From NCBI GenBank assembly GCA_038746835.1, contig JBCDKH010000015.1:1-34939 (forward strand): a stretch of 34,939 nt of DNA, written 5' to 3'. Source of the stretch: Planctomycetota bacterium (GTDB lineage: Bacteria > Planctomycetota > Phycisphaerae > Tepidisphaerales > Tepidisphaeraceae). The notes below the pieces were generated by a model. That model saw nothing but the letters and a program-made list of their open reading frames with translations, had not been told where the DNA came from and did not search any database. Each line of letters opens with the position of its first letter. The stretch's first letter is position 1. Below are positions 7,680 through 16,561 of the stretch, piece by piece. Both the position numbers and the translations under genes were made by a program.

Positions 7680-8396
7680 TCAAGCCGCGATGCGCATCGG
7701 CGACTGCTCGTCGGCCTCTTCGATCTGCGCCGCGATGTGCGGCAGATCGACACTCACCGGCTGAGCATTCGGCCCGCTCTGGCCCTTGGCGTTCGTCCAG
7801 AAGGCCGTGATCCAGACCTTCTTGCCGCCGGCACCTTCGGGGAAGACCATCCGGCAGTTCGTTCGGCCCGTGGTCATGGCGTAGTTCCACTCCTTGGCGA
7901 CGACCGGCGCCGTCTCGCCGACGTGCGTGAAGACCAGCGCGTCGGCGACGTTCTCGGGCTTGGCCCGCAGGTCGCCGTCCTGACGCAGCTCGAAGTGGAT
8001 CATGCCGCTCTTGATGTCCGTCACGCGGACGTACGGAGCGACGGTCGGCGGATCGATCCGCGTCGGCGTGGTGTCACGGATGTTGAGCCCCAGCGCCTGG
8101 CGCTGGTCATCGGTGACGTCCATGAGGCCGTTGACCTGCCGTGCGATCTTGCGAATCGCCGCGACCAGGGCGTTCTTGGCCTTGTCCTTCTCAAAGACCG
8201 TGCGCGTACCGCGCGTCATCGGATCGACGGCCTTGGCAAGCTTGGTCACAAAGTCGCTGGTGAGCGCGTCGAGCTGATTGAGGACGGGCTCCTGAAGATT
8301 GAAGGCCACACTGTCAGTGGCACACACGTTGAAGAAGTTGAGCGCAAAGTCGCGCAACTTCGAGTCGGTCGTCGGGACGAAGTCTTTGGAAGGCAT
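7680..8396 (-). CDS. Hypothetical protein with FnIII-like C-terminal end
   Basis: A 238-residue soluble protein without signal peptide or membrane segment. The N-terminal half looks helical (residues 1-105, with LTSDFVTKLAKAVDP and LVAAIRKIARQVNGLM). The C-terminal half is strand-rich and ends in KVWITAFWTNAKGQSGPNAQ followed by PVSVDLP, which resembles the last strands of a fibronectin-III-like or Ig-like domain. The ATG has an excellent ribosome-binding site (ggaaggagg on the minus strand). It is a single gene between the ahcY terminator and the type I operon. Function unknown. Confidence 0.8.
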   Translation of the reverse strand: MPSKDFVPTTDSKLRDFALNFFNVCATDSVAFNLQEPVLNQLDALTSDFVTKLAKAVDPMTRGTRTVFEKDKAKNALVAAIRKIARQVNGLMDVTDDQRQALGLNIRDTTPTRIDPPTVAPYVRVTDIKSGMIHFELRQDGDLRAKPENVADALVFTHVGETAPVVAKEWNYAMTTGRTNCRMVFPEGAGGKKVWITAFWTNAKGQSGPNAQPVSVDLPHIAAQIEEADEQSPMRIAA

Positions 8397-8571
8397 GCCT
8401 TCCTCCTTCCGTTAGACGAGGAAGCCGGCAGCGCCGCCCGTTGGCCGCTGAAACCGCCGACGGCGGTAACTTCGGAACGGCGGCAGGGCGGCTTGAGGTG
8501 GAGGAATGATTTTTCGCTCGTGTTCTTCGCGGCGGCATGACCCACGGGATGTGCAGCGAGTCACGGTCGCC

Positions 8572-11500
8572 TCAGCCTCCAGCTTCAAGACCGGAGCCAG
8601 CGGCTTCGCTCCACGCCCCGCTGAGCCGCTCCGCCTGCTCAATGACCAGCTCCACCGCCTTCTCCTGCCCCTCCGGCGGATACTTGTACTTCCGCAGCAA
8701 TCGCTTAATGAGGAGCCGCATCTTCGCCCGCACGCTCTCGCGGACCTGCCAGTCGACCGTCGTGCTTCGCCGCAACTGATCCGTCAGCTCCACGGCCAGC
8801 TTCTTGAGCGTCTGGTTCCCCATCTCCCGCAGCACGTCCGGTCGCTCGGCTAGGGCGTCGTAGAACGCGATCTCATCAGCATTCAGCCCGAGCTCTTCAT
8901 CACGCTTCACGGCCTCGATGAAGTCCTTCGCCATCGCGATGAGTTCTTCGACAATCTTGCCCGACTCGATCGCGCGGTTGTTGTACTTGCGCAGCGTCTC
9001 GGCCAACCGGTCGCCGTACTTGCTTTCGCGGACGACGTTGTTTCGCGACCGCCCGCGGATTTCATCCTTGATCAGCCGCTCTAAAAGCTCGACGGCCAGG
9101 TTCTTCGCCGGCATCTGCCGAACGTCTTCGAGGAACTCATCACTGAGCAGCCCGATGTTCGGCCGCTCCAAACCTGCCATCGCAAAGATGTCGTCCACGC
9201 CGTCGCTCACGACCGCGTTATCGAGGATGCCTTTCAGCATCGCCGACTTGTCCGTGCCACCACGCTTCGGCCCCTCGACACCGTGCTTCGCGAGGATGCC
9301 GCGGATTGCCGCGAAGAAGGCGATCTCCGTCCGCATCGCCGCTGCCTCGTCGAGCGTCGCGCACAAGCTGAACGCCTTCATCACCGACGCCATCACGTCG
9401 AGGAACCGCCGCTTGCCGTCGTCCAGGCTCAGGATGTGGTTTGTCACCTTCGGCAGAAGCGGCAGCGGGGCGGTCTCGAACCCGCCGTAGTCGACGCCGG
9501 GCGAGTCGGGGCTCTTCTCCCGCATCATGTCCCGCAGGACGCCCATCTTCTCCTTGAGAATCCGCAGCCCGTCCTCCGCCCGCACCGTCGGCTGACCTCT
9601 ACCGGGCGACTCCGTGTACGTCTTGAGCGCCTTCTTCAGATCGACCGCGATCCCGATGTAGTCGACCACCAGCCCGCCGGCTTTCTCGCGGAACACGCGG
9701 TTGACCCGCGCGATCGCCTGCATGAGGGCGTGCCCCTTCATCGGCTTGTCCACGTACATCGTGTGGCAGCACGGCACATCGAACCCCGTCAGCCACATGT
9801 CCCGCACGATCACCAGCTCCAACTCGTCGCGTGGGTCCTTGAACCGCTTCGCCAGCCGCTGGCGCTGGGCCTTGCTGTACTGGTGATGTCGCAGCTCCGG
9901 CCGGTCGGTCGCCGTGCCAGTCATCACGACGCGAATCTTCCCGTCCTCGTGGTTCCACGTCCCGTCCTCGCGGCGAGTGCCCGCCATCTCCGGCCGACGC
10001 TTCACGATCTCGTCGTAGAGCGCAACGCAGATGTCCCGGCTCATCGTGACGATCATCGCCTTCCCGCCGAAGTCCGGCTGCTCGTCCGTCGAAAGCTGCG
10101 ACCGCATCGCCTCCTTCCGCCGGTCGAAGTGCGCCAGCAGATCGTCAGCGATCGCTTCCAGCCGCGGCTGCGCCCCGACGAGCTTGGCCAGCTGCGCCCA
10201 CTTGCCCTTGGTCTTCTCCCGGCCCTCGACCTCCTCGCCTGCGACGACCTCGTCCACCTCCGCGTTGAGCTGGTCGATGTCCTCGCTGTTGAGGTCCAGC
10301 TTCGCCCGCCGGCTCTCGTAGTAGATCTGCACCGTCGCCCCGTCCTCCACGGCGTCGGCGATGTCGTACACGCTCACGTACTCCCCGAACACGCCTCGCG
10401 TGTCCTTGTCCTCGAACGCGATCGGCGTCCCCGTGAACCCGATGAACGACGCTTTCGGCAGCGCGTCCCGCAAATGCTTCGCGTAGCCGTAGACGTACCG
10501 GCCGGTCTTCTTGTCGAGGGTCGGCTTGATCCCGTACTGGCTGCGGTGGGCCTCGTCGCTGATGACGACGATGTTGCTCCGCCGGCTCAGCGCCGGGTGC
10601 GTGTCTTCCCCGTCCATCGGCGAAAACTTCTGCACCGTCGTAAACACGATCCCGCCGCTCGCCCGGCCGTCGAGGTATTCGCGCAGCTGCTCCCGGCTGT
10701 CCGCCTGCTCCGGGGCCTCCCGCAAGAGCGACTTCGCCGCGCTGAACTGCTGGTGCAGCTGCCCGTCGAGGTCATTGCGGTCGGTGACGACCACCAGCGT
10801 CGGATTGTTCATCGCCGGCTGCTGCAACAGCTTCCCGGCGTACATCGCCATCGAAATGCTCTTGCCCGACCCCTGCGTGTGCCAGAACACGCCGCCTTTC
10901 CCGTCGTGCCGTGTCGCCTTGATCGTCTCATCGACCGCCGCCCGCACACCGTGGAACTGGTGGTAGCCCGCAATCTTCTTCACGATTTCTTCATCACCCT
11001 CAAACAGGATGAAGTGCCGCAGGTAGTCCAGCAGCAGGTCCGGCCGGAAGAAGCCGCGGACGACCCGTTCCAGCTCCATCTCGACCGTCGGCTTGTCACT
11101 CTCGGATGCCACCGTCCGCCACGGCAAGAACCACTCGGGCGTCGCGGTGAGCGAGCCGACGCGGGCGGTGATGGCGTCGCTGACGACGAGGGCGGCATTG
11201 GTCGCGAACAGGTCGCCGATCTCGTCCTTGTACGTCTGCAGCTGCCGGTACGCCGCCCACACGTCGGCCGACGCGTCGGCCGGGTTCTTCAGCTCGATCA
11301 CGGCGATCGGCAGCCCGTTCAGATAACACACCACGTCCGGTCGCCGCCCGTCCTTCGTCCCCGCGACGGCTAACTGATTCACCACTAGCCAGTCATTCCC
11401 ACCCCCGGCCTTCACGTCATCGAACGCCACCAGCCGCGCCACGTCCTCGACCTTCGCCCCTGACGCATCCGTGTATGCGACCGGCACCCCGTCGATCATC

Positions 11501-11769
11501 TTCCGGTGAAAGGCCGCGTTCGCCCTCGCCAGGTCGGGATGCTCCCGCGTCGTCGCCGCCCGCACGACCTCCTCGACGGCCTCGGCCGGCAGCTGCGGAT
11601 TGAGCCGCCGCACCGCCGCCGCCAGCCGCCCGGCCAGCACCACGGCCCGCCCGTCCACCCGCTCGTCGGGTGCCACGTCCGGGGCCAGCTTCGCCCCGTG
11701 CAGGTAGGCCCACCCGGCCTCCTGAAACCAGGCGATCGCCTGCTGCTCGACAGCATCTTCGTTAATCAT
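8572..11769 (-). CDS. hsdR: Type I restriction enzyme, R (motor/nuclease) subunit
   Basis: The 1065-residue HsdR subunit cleaves DNA after ATP-driven translocation when the HsdM/HsdS complex finds an unmethylated site. The N-terminal PD-(D/E)xK nuclease is visible as RPD145...E159-L-K161. The superfamily 2 motor has Walker A GSGKS at 300-304, DEAH at 405-408 and GFTGTPI. The C-terminal helical part holds TVDWQVRESV at about 1004-1013. I chose the ATG at 11769 (MINEDAVEQQAIAW), preceded by ggggaag. A longer frame upstream is arginine/proline-rich and overlaps the FRG gene. It overlaps the end of the FRG gene by 8 nt and is last in the operon. All key residues are intact. Confidence 0.97.
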   Translation of the reverse strand: MINEDAVEQQAIAWFQEAGWAYLHGAKLAPDVAPDERVDGRAVVLAGRLAAAVRRLNPQLPAEAVEEVVRAATTREHPDLARANAAFHRKMIDGVPVAYTDASGAKVEDVARLVAFDDVKAGGGNDWLVVNQLAVAGTKDGRRPDVVCYLNGLPIAVIELKNPADASADVWAAYRQLQTYKDEIGDLFATNAALVVSDAITARVGSLTATPEWFLPWRTVASESDKPTVEMELERVVRGFFRPDLLLDYLRHFILFEGDEEIVKKIAGYHQFHGVRAAVDETIKATRHDGKGGVFWHTQGSGKSISMAMYAGKLLQQPAMNNPTLVVVTDRNDLDGQLHQQFSAAKSLLREAPEQADSREQLREYLDGRASGGIVFTTVQKFSPMDGEDTHPALSRRSNIVVISDEAHRSQYGIKPTLDKKTGRYVYGYAKHLRDALPKASFIGFTGTPIAFEDKDTRGVFGEYVSVYDIADAVEDGATVQIYYESRRAKLDLNSEDIDQLNAEVDEVVAGEEVEGREKTKGKWAQLAKLVGAQPRLEAIADDLLAHFDRRKEAMRSQLSTDEQPDFGGKAMIVTMSRDICVALYDEIVKRRPEMAGTRREDGTWNHEDGKIRVVMTGTATDRPELRHHQYSKAQRQRLAKRFKDPRDELELVIVRDMWLTGFDVPCCHTMYVDKPMKGHALMQAIARVNRVFREKAGGLVVDYIGIAVDLKKALKTYTESPGRGQPTVRAEDGLRILKEKMGVLRDMMREKSPDSPGVDYGGFETAPLPLLPKVTNHILSLDDGKRRFLDVMASVMKAFSLCATLDEAAAMRTEIAFFAAIRGILAKHGVEGPKRGGTDKSAMLKGILDNAVVSDGVDDIFAMAGLERPNIGLLSDEFLEDVRQMPAKNLAVELLERLIKDEIRGRSRNNVVRESKYGDRLAETLRKYNNRAIESGKIVEELIAMAKDFIEAVKRDEELGLNADEIAFYDALAERPDVLREMGNQTLKKLAVELTDQLRRSTTVDWQVRESVRAKMRLLIKRLLRKYKYPPEGQEKAVELVIEQAERLSGAWSEAAGSGLEAGG

Positions 11770-12997
11770 CTTCCCCTGCCTTCCGAACTTCTTCGGCTGC
11801 GGCGGCGACCGCCGCATGTGCGGCATCCTTTGCCTGCTCATCCGGGTACTTCGTTTTCAACAATTGTCGACGAAGCCACGTTCTTAAACGCGCGAGCTGC
11901 GATTCACGGATGAACCAATCAACGCCGGCCACTTCATCTACGAAGTTCTCGAACTCCTGAGCTAGCGAACGTGCTTCTGAGGCCGTCAAGGTCCCTTGCT
12001 CACCTTGTGCGTTGAAAATCGCTTCAGCAGCGACCGCCGCGATACCGGAGGCGGACTTAGTGATGGTGATTTGAGCTTTGACCTTGTGAGTTGCCGAACC
12101 GCTCACCTCTTCGACCTGCTGCCGGGACATCCATTCACGCGTTAGCTCGTTGCAATGCTTCGCCGCTCCAATGAGGTCAGGAAACAGACTCGCGTTGTGA
12201 ATGTTCATCTTTCGAAGCCATTGCAGGCACCGTTGTCTCACGTCCGCATCGTTGGGGATGTGGACCTTCCGCAGGTACTTCGCCACCTCGCTCGGCTCGT
12301 TCACGTCGATGTCGGAGTCTGCAAGAGCGCGAAGCAGCGAAGATTCGAGTGTCTCGCCGTACGGCGCGATTGTGAACAAGCCCGCCTGATTGACAAGCCG
12401 CCCGTGATCGTCTTTGGACGGCTCGATGATCCGTGGCCACTTCGAGTCAAAGTCGAGATCACTGATGAACTCGCTGTTGATGATGTAGACCGCGCGGCTG
12501 CTTGCGACGGGCATCTTGTTGCCTTCTTGACCCCACTGAGGGTCGTCCGTCCCGACGAACGCGAAGAAAAGGGCGACGAACGGTGACCGTGTCCAGTCGA
12601 GAAGTGGTGTCGCAAGCTCGTGGTGCTGACCGACCGCCCAAAGCTCGACATCCTCTGCCTCCTCGCCGTCATCGGTGAACTCAAGAATGCTGTTGTCCGG
12701 GACCCGACCGCGGATCGCGAGCCGGAACGCTTGGAGGTGACGATCTGCGAACTTCTTGTCAATCGCGCCCATCTGGAAGCGATCAAGTGTCGGCTCAAGG
12801 AACCACTTGTAGTGGTGCTGGCCGCGGAACGCGTACGACTCGACATTGTCGTTCTCGATGTAGTGGTCGACGACGCGGTCGAAGTCTCGCCAACTCTCGA
12901 TTCGTGACGACGGAATGAGTCCATCAACGGTCTTGTCGAACACGTCGACGTCGGGCCACAACGGCAGCTTCTTCCAGTACGGCGTCTCTTCACTCAC
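11762..12997 (-). CDS. FRG-domain protein with HsdR-like C-terminal module
   Basis: A 411-residue protein encoded between hsdS and hsdR. The FRG domain is seen as YAFRGQ (residues 55-60) and the downstream block ELWAVGQHHELATPLLDWTR followed by SPFVALFFAF, both hallmarks of the family, whose biochemical role is not settled. Such genes recur in type I restriction operons. The C-terminal end (VDWFIRESQLARLRTWLRRQ from residue 359, then LLKTKYPDE) aligns without gaps to HsdR residues from about 1005 (VDWQVRES...KYKYPPE), with 15 of 29 positions identical. The start GTG at 12997 overlaps the hsdS stop as GTGA, and the end overlaps hsdR by 8 nt. This suggests tight co-translation and a role inside, or regulating, the restriction complex. 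Docking is inference. Confidence 0.9.
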   Translation of the reverse strand: MSEETPYWKKLPLWPDVDVFDKTVDGLIPSSRIESWRDFDRVVDHYIENDNVESYAFRGQHHYKWFLEPTLDRFQMGAIDKKFADRHLQAFRLAIRGRVPDNSILEFTDDGEEAEDVELWAVGQHHELATPLLDWTRSPFVALFFAFVGTDDPQWGQEGNKMPVASSRAVYIINSEFISDLDFDSKWPRIIEPSKDDHGRLVNQAGLFTIAPYGETLESSLLRALADSDIDVNEPSEVAKYLRKVHIPNDADVRQRCLQWLRKMNIHNASLFPDLIGAAKHCNELTREWMSRQQVEEVSGSATHKVKAQITITKSASGIAAVAAEAIFNAQGEQGTLTASEARSLAQEFENFVDEVAGVDWFIRESQLARLRTWLRRQLLKTKYPDEQAKDAAHAAVAAAAEEVRKAGEDD

Positions 12998-14295
12998 GCG
13001 TTACTCCCCACAGTTGGTGCGCCAAGCTCACCGCCGAGCAGCTTCGGCAGCAGGGCGTCGCGGAGGGCGGCGAGGGTGCGGGATTCTTGCCGGTTTTGCT
13101 CCATGCGTTCGAGCAGCGGTGCCACGACGGCGTGGAATGCGTCGAGGATTGCGGGATCGGTAGGAACGACGGCTTCGATGGCTTCGATTTGCTCCGGCTT
13201 GACGGCGGGATAGGCGGCCCCGTCCGCCAACTGCCCCAGCTTCTCTGACATCTCCGGGCGTGTCATCAGGACGTAGAGAAACGAGTACGGCACCTTCGGC
13301 GACATGACAGCAAAGCCGGTCGAAGCAATGCGGTCTGCTGGTGGGTCGAGGGCGAGGAAGTACGCCCCGCGGTCTGGCCGCACAGTTGAGATGGCGACGT
13401 CGCCGTGTCGTAGGCGACGCCGTGCTCTGCCGGGTGCGTCGTCCCGGTCGTAACGCGGCATCGACTCGATGTCGCCGCGATTGGCGGCCGAAATCTCGAT
13501 GTATTCCAAGCTGTCGAGTTCGTCCTTCTTTCGCAGCGTTGAAGCGTTGATGTCGCAGAGGTCGCCAATCGTCTTCACCGTCCAGCCCTGCGGGATGTCG
13601 CCGAGGGGGGAGGGCTCGAAGGGGGCGGCGTTGGTGTGGGGGTGGTCCGGGGCGGGGTCGAAGTCGACGAACCAGCTTTGGAACAGGCCGCGGGCCAGCG
13701 ACTCCAGCGTCCGGCTCATCCGGCGGTTCAACGCGATCTTGGCGTCCAGTGACCCCAACACCCCCGCAATCGCCCGCTGCTCCGACAGCGGGGGGAGCAC
13801 GAACGGCACCCGCTCCATGATGCCAGTATTCAGGTTCGGCATCGTCGCCCCGACCGCATGGTTGACGATCCATGCACGCACGGCCGGATGTCCGAGGTAG
13901 AAGGACGCGAAGTCGGGATCAATGACACCTTCACCAAACCGCACCTTCAAGCAACCCGTGCCGCACAGCCAGCCTTCCTGACCTTCGCGGACAATCGCCC
14001 GTCGCTCAACGTCCCCGCGGCGGCTGTAGATGATGTCGCCGACTTGCACGCGATGCTTGGACAGTCGCTCCGCGTCTTCTTCCGTGATGCGTTTGATGTC
14101 TTGCTCGATTAGTCGGTTGTCGCCGATGTTGACCGGCATGATCGACGGGATGCCGTCATCGACGTAATCGTGAGCGTGCAACTGACTACCGAACGGGCCG
14201 GTCTGGATGCTTCCACCGCCGCGTTTGACGATCTCGCCAAGCGTCGGTGTCTCCCAGTGATCCGGTAGCTCCGCAAACAGCGGACTAAACCCCAT
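12994..14295 (-). CDS. hsdS: Type I restriction-modification specificity subunit
   Basis: The 433-residue HsdS subunit recognises the bipartite DNA target for methylation and cleavage. It has two target-recognition domains (about residues 10-165 and 230-375), each followed by a conserved helical region. The central one is LPPLSEQRAIAGVLGSLDAK at about 167-186. The distal one includes LRDALLPKLLGGEL near the C-terminus. The two-domain layout is complete, so a normal bipartite site is expected, but its sequence cannot be deduced. The ATG at 14295 overlaps the hsdM end by 11 nt, and its stop overlaps the FRG gene by 4 nt. Confidence 0.96.
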   Translation of the reverse strand: MGFSPLFAELPDHWETPTLGEIVKRGGGSIQTGPFGSQLHAHDYVDDGIPSIMPVNIGDNRLIEQDIKRITEEDAERLSKHRVQVGDIIYSRRGDVERRAIVREGQEGWLCGTGCLKVRFGEGVIDPDFASFYLGHPAVRAWIVNHAVGATMPNLNTGIMERVPFVLPPLSEQRAIAGVLGSLDAKIALNRRMSRTLESLARGLFQSWFVDFDPAPDHPHTNAAPFEPSPLGDIPQGWTVKTIGDLCDINASTLRKKDELDSLEYIEISAANRGDIESMPRYDRDDAPGRARRRLRHGDVAISTVRPDRGAYFLALDPPADRIASTGFAVMSPKVPYSFLYVLMTRPEMSEKLGQLADGAAYPAVKPEQIEAIEAVVPTDPAILDAFHAVVAPLLERMEQNRQESRTLAALRDALLPKLLGGELGAPTVGSNA

Positions 14296-16033
14296 ACCCC
14301 ACCCCCTTCAGGTTCTCGCGGATCGTCGTCTCCAGCGTGTCCGACTCTTTGAACTGCTCGGCCAGCTCGGCGGTCAGGCGTTGCATCTTCGCGTCGAACG
14401 GCTCGCCGTCGTCCTCGGCCGCGGCGGCGCCGACGTAGCGGCCGGGGGTCAGCACGTGGCCGTGGGCGGCGATCTCGGCCAGCGTCGCCGACTTGCAGAA
14501 GCCGGGGACGTCGGCGTAGGCGGCGGCGGTCTCGGTGCCACCGCATTCTTGCGGTGTTTCGGGGTCGGTATTGGAGCACTGCAAGGATGCAGTGGCACCG
14601 GAGGTGGGCGTCGGGAGGCCCTGCCAGGCGTGGAAGGTTCCGGCGAGTTTGGCGATGTCGTCGGCGGTGAAGTCGCGGAGGACGCGGTCTTTCATGTAGC
14701 CGACGTCGCGGGCGTCGAGGAAGAGAACCTCGCCGGCGCGGTCGCGTTTTCCATCGCGTGCGGATTTGTCTTTCGTCAGGAACCAGATGCAGGCAGGGAT
14801 TTGGGTGTTCGTGAAGAGCTGGCCGGGCAGGGCGACCATGCACTCGACGAGGTCGGCCTCGACCAGGCCGCGGCGGATGTCGCCCTCGCCGCCGCTGGTG
14901 CCTCTCATGCTCCCGTTGGCCAGCAGCAGGGCCATGCTGCCGGTGGGGGCCAGGTGGTGGAGCATGTGCTGGACCCAGGCGAAGTTGGCGTTGCCCTTGG
15001 GCGGGGTGCCGTGTTTCCAGCGGGCGTCGCCGGCGAGCTTGGCGTCCCACCAGTCGCTGACGTTGAACGGCGGGTTGGCCATCACGAAGTCGGCCCGCAG
15101 GTCGGGGTGCTGGTCCTGCGTGAAGCTGTTGGCCCAGCTTTTGCCGAAGTTGTAGTCGATGCCGCGGATGGCCATGTTCATCGCGGCCAGCCGCCAGGTG
15201 GTGGGGTTGGACTCCTGGCCGTAGACGCTGATGCCCCCCACCTTGCCGTGCGTCTCCTCTGCGTACTTCTCCTCGACGTGCTTCTCGATCTCCACGAAGA
15301 AGCCGCCGGAGCCCATGGCCGGGTCGTAGACGCGGCCGTGGTAGGGGCGGAGCATCTCGACGATGAGGCCGACGATGGATTTGGGGGTGAAGTACTGGCC
15401 GCCCTTCTTGCCCTCGGCGAGGGCGAACTGGCCCAGAAAATACTCGTACACGTGGCCGAGGATGTCCTTGGGTTGGAGCTTATCGTGGGTGAAGGGGATG
15501 CTGGCGATCAGATCGATCAGGCCGCGGAGGTTGTCGGGGTCGAGCTGGAGGCGGGCGTAGGTGTCGCGGGCCAGCACGTTGGCCAGGGCGTCGTTCTCCT
15601 TCTCGACGGCGGCGAGGGCGTCGTCGATCAGCAGGGCCGTCGACTTGATGGTGTAGCTCTCGGTCTTGCCGTTCTTGACCTCGACCGTCGTCTGCGGCGG
15701 GAGCTTGGCCCAGCTTTGCAGGTTCTGCCAACGGGCCAGCGGGGGAACCCAGAAGGTGTTTTGGCTGGTGTAGTAGTCGCGGTCCTCAAGCTCTGCGTGA
15801 AGGTCGTCGTCCGACGCGTCCGGGTAGTGCAGGTCGCTGTCCGGGTTCTGCAGGTCGGCCTTGATCTGCTGTCGGCGGGCGTCGAAGGCGTCGCTCACGT
15901 ACTTCAAGAAGATCAGCCCCAGCACCGCGTGCTTGTACTGCGCCGCATCAAGGTTGTTCCTCAATTTGTCGGCCGCGGCCCAGAGCTTGGCGTCGAGGTC
16001 GCGGAGGAACTGGTGTTCGGACACATCGGGCAT
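14285..16033 (-). CDS. hsdM: Type I DNA methyltransferase (M) subunit
   Basis: HsdM methylates adenine using S-adenosylmethionine and forms the M2S core with HsdS. The 582-residue product has the helical N-terminal domain (QFLRDLDAKLWAAADKLR...), SAM-binding motif I DPAMGSGGF (237-245) and catalytic NPPF (320-323), so the enzyme should be active. The ATG at 16033 (MPDVSEHQF) is preceded by taggggc. A longer frame upstream adds 73 non-family residues and is rejected. Residues about 479-500, just before the conserved DVPGFCKSATLAEI segment, are encoded by a paired-hairpin repeat element and look like an in-frame insertion in a surface loop. It is first gene of the hsdM-hsdS-FRG-hsdR operon. Confidence 0.97.
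   Translation of the reverse strand: MPDVSEHQFLRDLDAKLWAAADKLRNNLDAAQYKHAVLGLIFLKYVSDAFDARRQQIKADLQNPDSDLHYPDASDDDLHAELEDRDYYTSQNTFWVPPLARWQNLQSWAKLPPQTTVEVKNGKTESYTIKSTALLIDDALAAVEKENDALANVLARDTYARLQLDPDNLRGLIDLIASIPFTHDKLQPKDILGHVYEYFLGQFALAEGKKGGQYFTPKSIVGLIVEMLRPYHGRVYDPAMGSGGFFVEIEKHVEEKYAEETHGKVGGISVYGQESNPTTWRLAAMNMAIRGIDYNFGKSWANSFTQDQHPDLRADFVMANPPFNVSDWWDAKLAGDARWKHGTPPKGNANFAWVQHMLHHLAPTGSMALLLANGSMRGTSGGEGDIRRGLVEADLVECMVALPGQLFTNTQIPACIWFLTKDKSARDGKRDRAGEVLFLDARDVGYMKDRVLRDFTADDIAKLAGTFHAWQGLPTPTSGATASLQCSNTDPETPQECGGTETAAAYADVPGFCKSATLAEIAAHGHVLTPGRYVGAAAAEDDGEPFDAKMQRLTAELAEQFKESDTLETTIRENLKGVGYGV
14534..14599. repeat. Paired-hairpin repeat element, copy inside hsdM
   Basis: Two 23-bp arms (14534-14556 and 14577-14599) are inverted repeats of each other at 20 of 23 positions, separated by 20 nt. 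Each arm is itself a hairpin with a CAC...GTG stem of 18 nt. The layout, the terminal GTGsCAC motif and the G-rich spacer (tcggggtcggtattgg) match the element at 16245-16312, but the stem sequences differ. The 66 nt keep the hsdM frame open and encode about 22 residues. Confidence 0.8.
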
Positions 16034-16244
16034 CGCCCCTACGTATACCGGCCCCTCGACATGGGTACCAGTCGACGGCGACCGTCGATCGGGGACGATC
16101 GGGGCGTCGATCGGTTCCGCGGCAGCGACAAAAAGCGCTCGGCCGACCTGCGGCATCGTCCCCACCCCGTCCCTCACCCCCACCCTTCCCAGCTCCGGCC
16201 GGTCTACGTCGTCGCGACGTGAGGCCGCAGCATCATGCTTAAGT

Positions 16245-16312
16245 CGTGGCACGATCTTCAGATCGTGTCGGGGTTGGGATTTGGGGACGCACGATCTGAA
16301 GATCGTGCCACG
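16245..16312. repeat. Paired-hairpin repeat element, intergenic copy
   Basis: Two 23-bp arms (16245-16267 and 16290-16312) are perfect inverted repeats around a 22-nt G-rich spacer (tcggggttgggatttgg...). Each arm folds by itself: cacgatct/agatcgtg. The structure therefore can form either two small hairpins or one long cruciform. It is the sister of the copy inside hsdM at 14534-14599. Confidence 0.85.
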
Positions 16313-16351
16313 GGGAGCGTCGCGGGCGGGATGCCCCTCAACGTCTTGAGG

Positions 16352-16561
16352 GTGCCCGGGGAAGTCTTCAGGACACCTGGGGAAGTTGGAAACATACCCG
16401 GGAAGGTTTCCAATATGGCTGGGGAAGTTGGAAATCTATGTTTGGGGCTTCCAAATATACCCGGGGAAGTTAGAAACACGGCTGGAGAAGTTCCAAACAT
16501 ATCCCGGGAAGTTGGAAAGATGGCTTGGAAAGTTCCAAACATACCCGGGAGAGTTCTAAAC
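16352..16561. repeat. 21-bp tandem repeat array (about ten units)
   Basis: Ten consecutive 21-nt units follow a loose consensus atacccggggaagttggaaa plus one base. Many contain cccggg and a ggaa or ttcc core whose orientation alternates, so neighbouring units can pair (for example ttggaaac/gtttccaa). The array is less GC-rich than its surroundings. Because the period is a multiple of three, frames stay open on both strands as heptad repeats (plus strand like EVGNIPG). No ribosome-binding site or recognisable protein is attached, so I treat it as a minisatellite rather than a gene. Confidence 0.85.

Noticed and set aside
9283-11373. 696-codon plus-strand frame over hsdR
   Set aside because: His/Arg/Pro-rich shadow frame; hsdR carries every expected catalytic motif on the other strand.
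14381-16222. 613-codon plus-strand frame over hsdM
   Set aside because: Val/Gly/Ala-rich low-complexity shadow of hsdM without ribosome-binding site or motif.
16352-16561. CRISPR array
   Set aside because: Units are contiguous and all related, with no unique spacers and no cas genes nearby.
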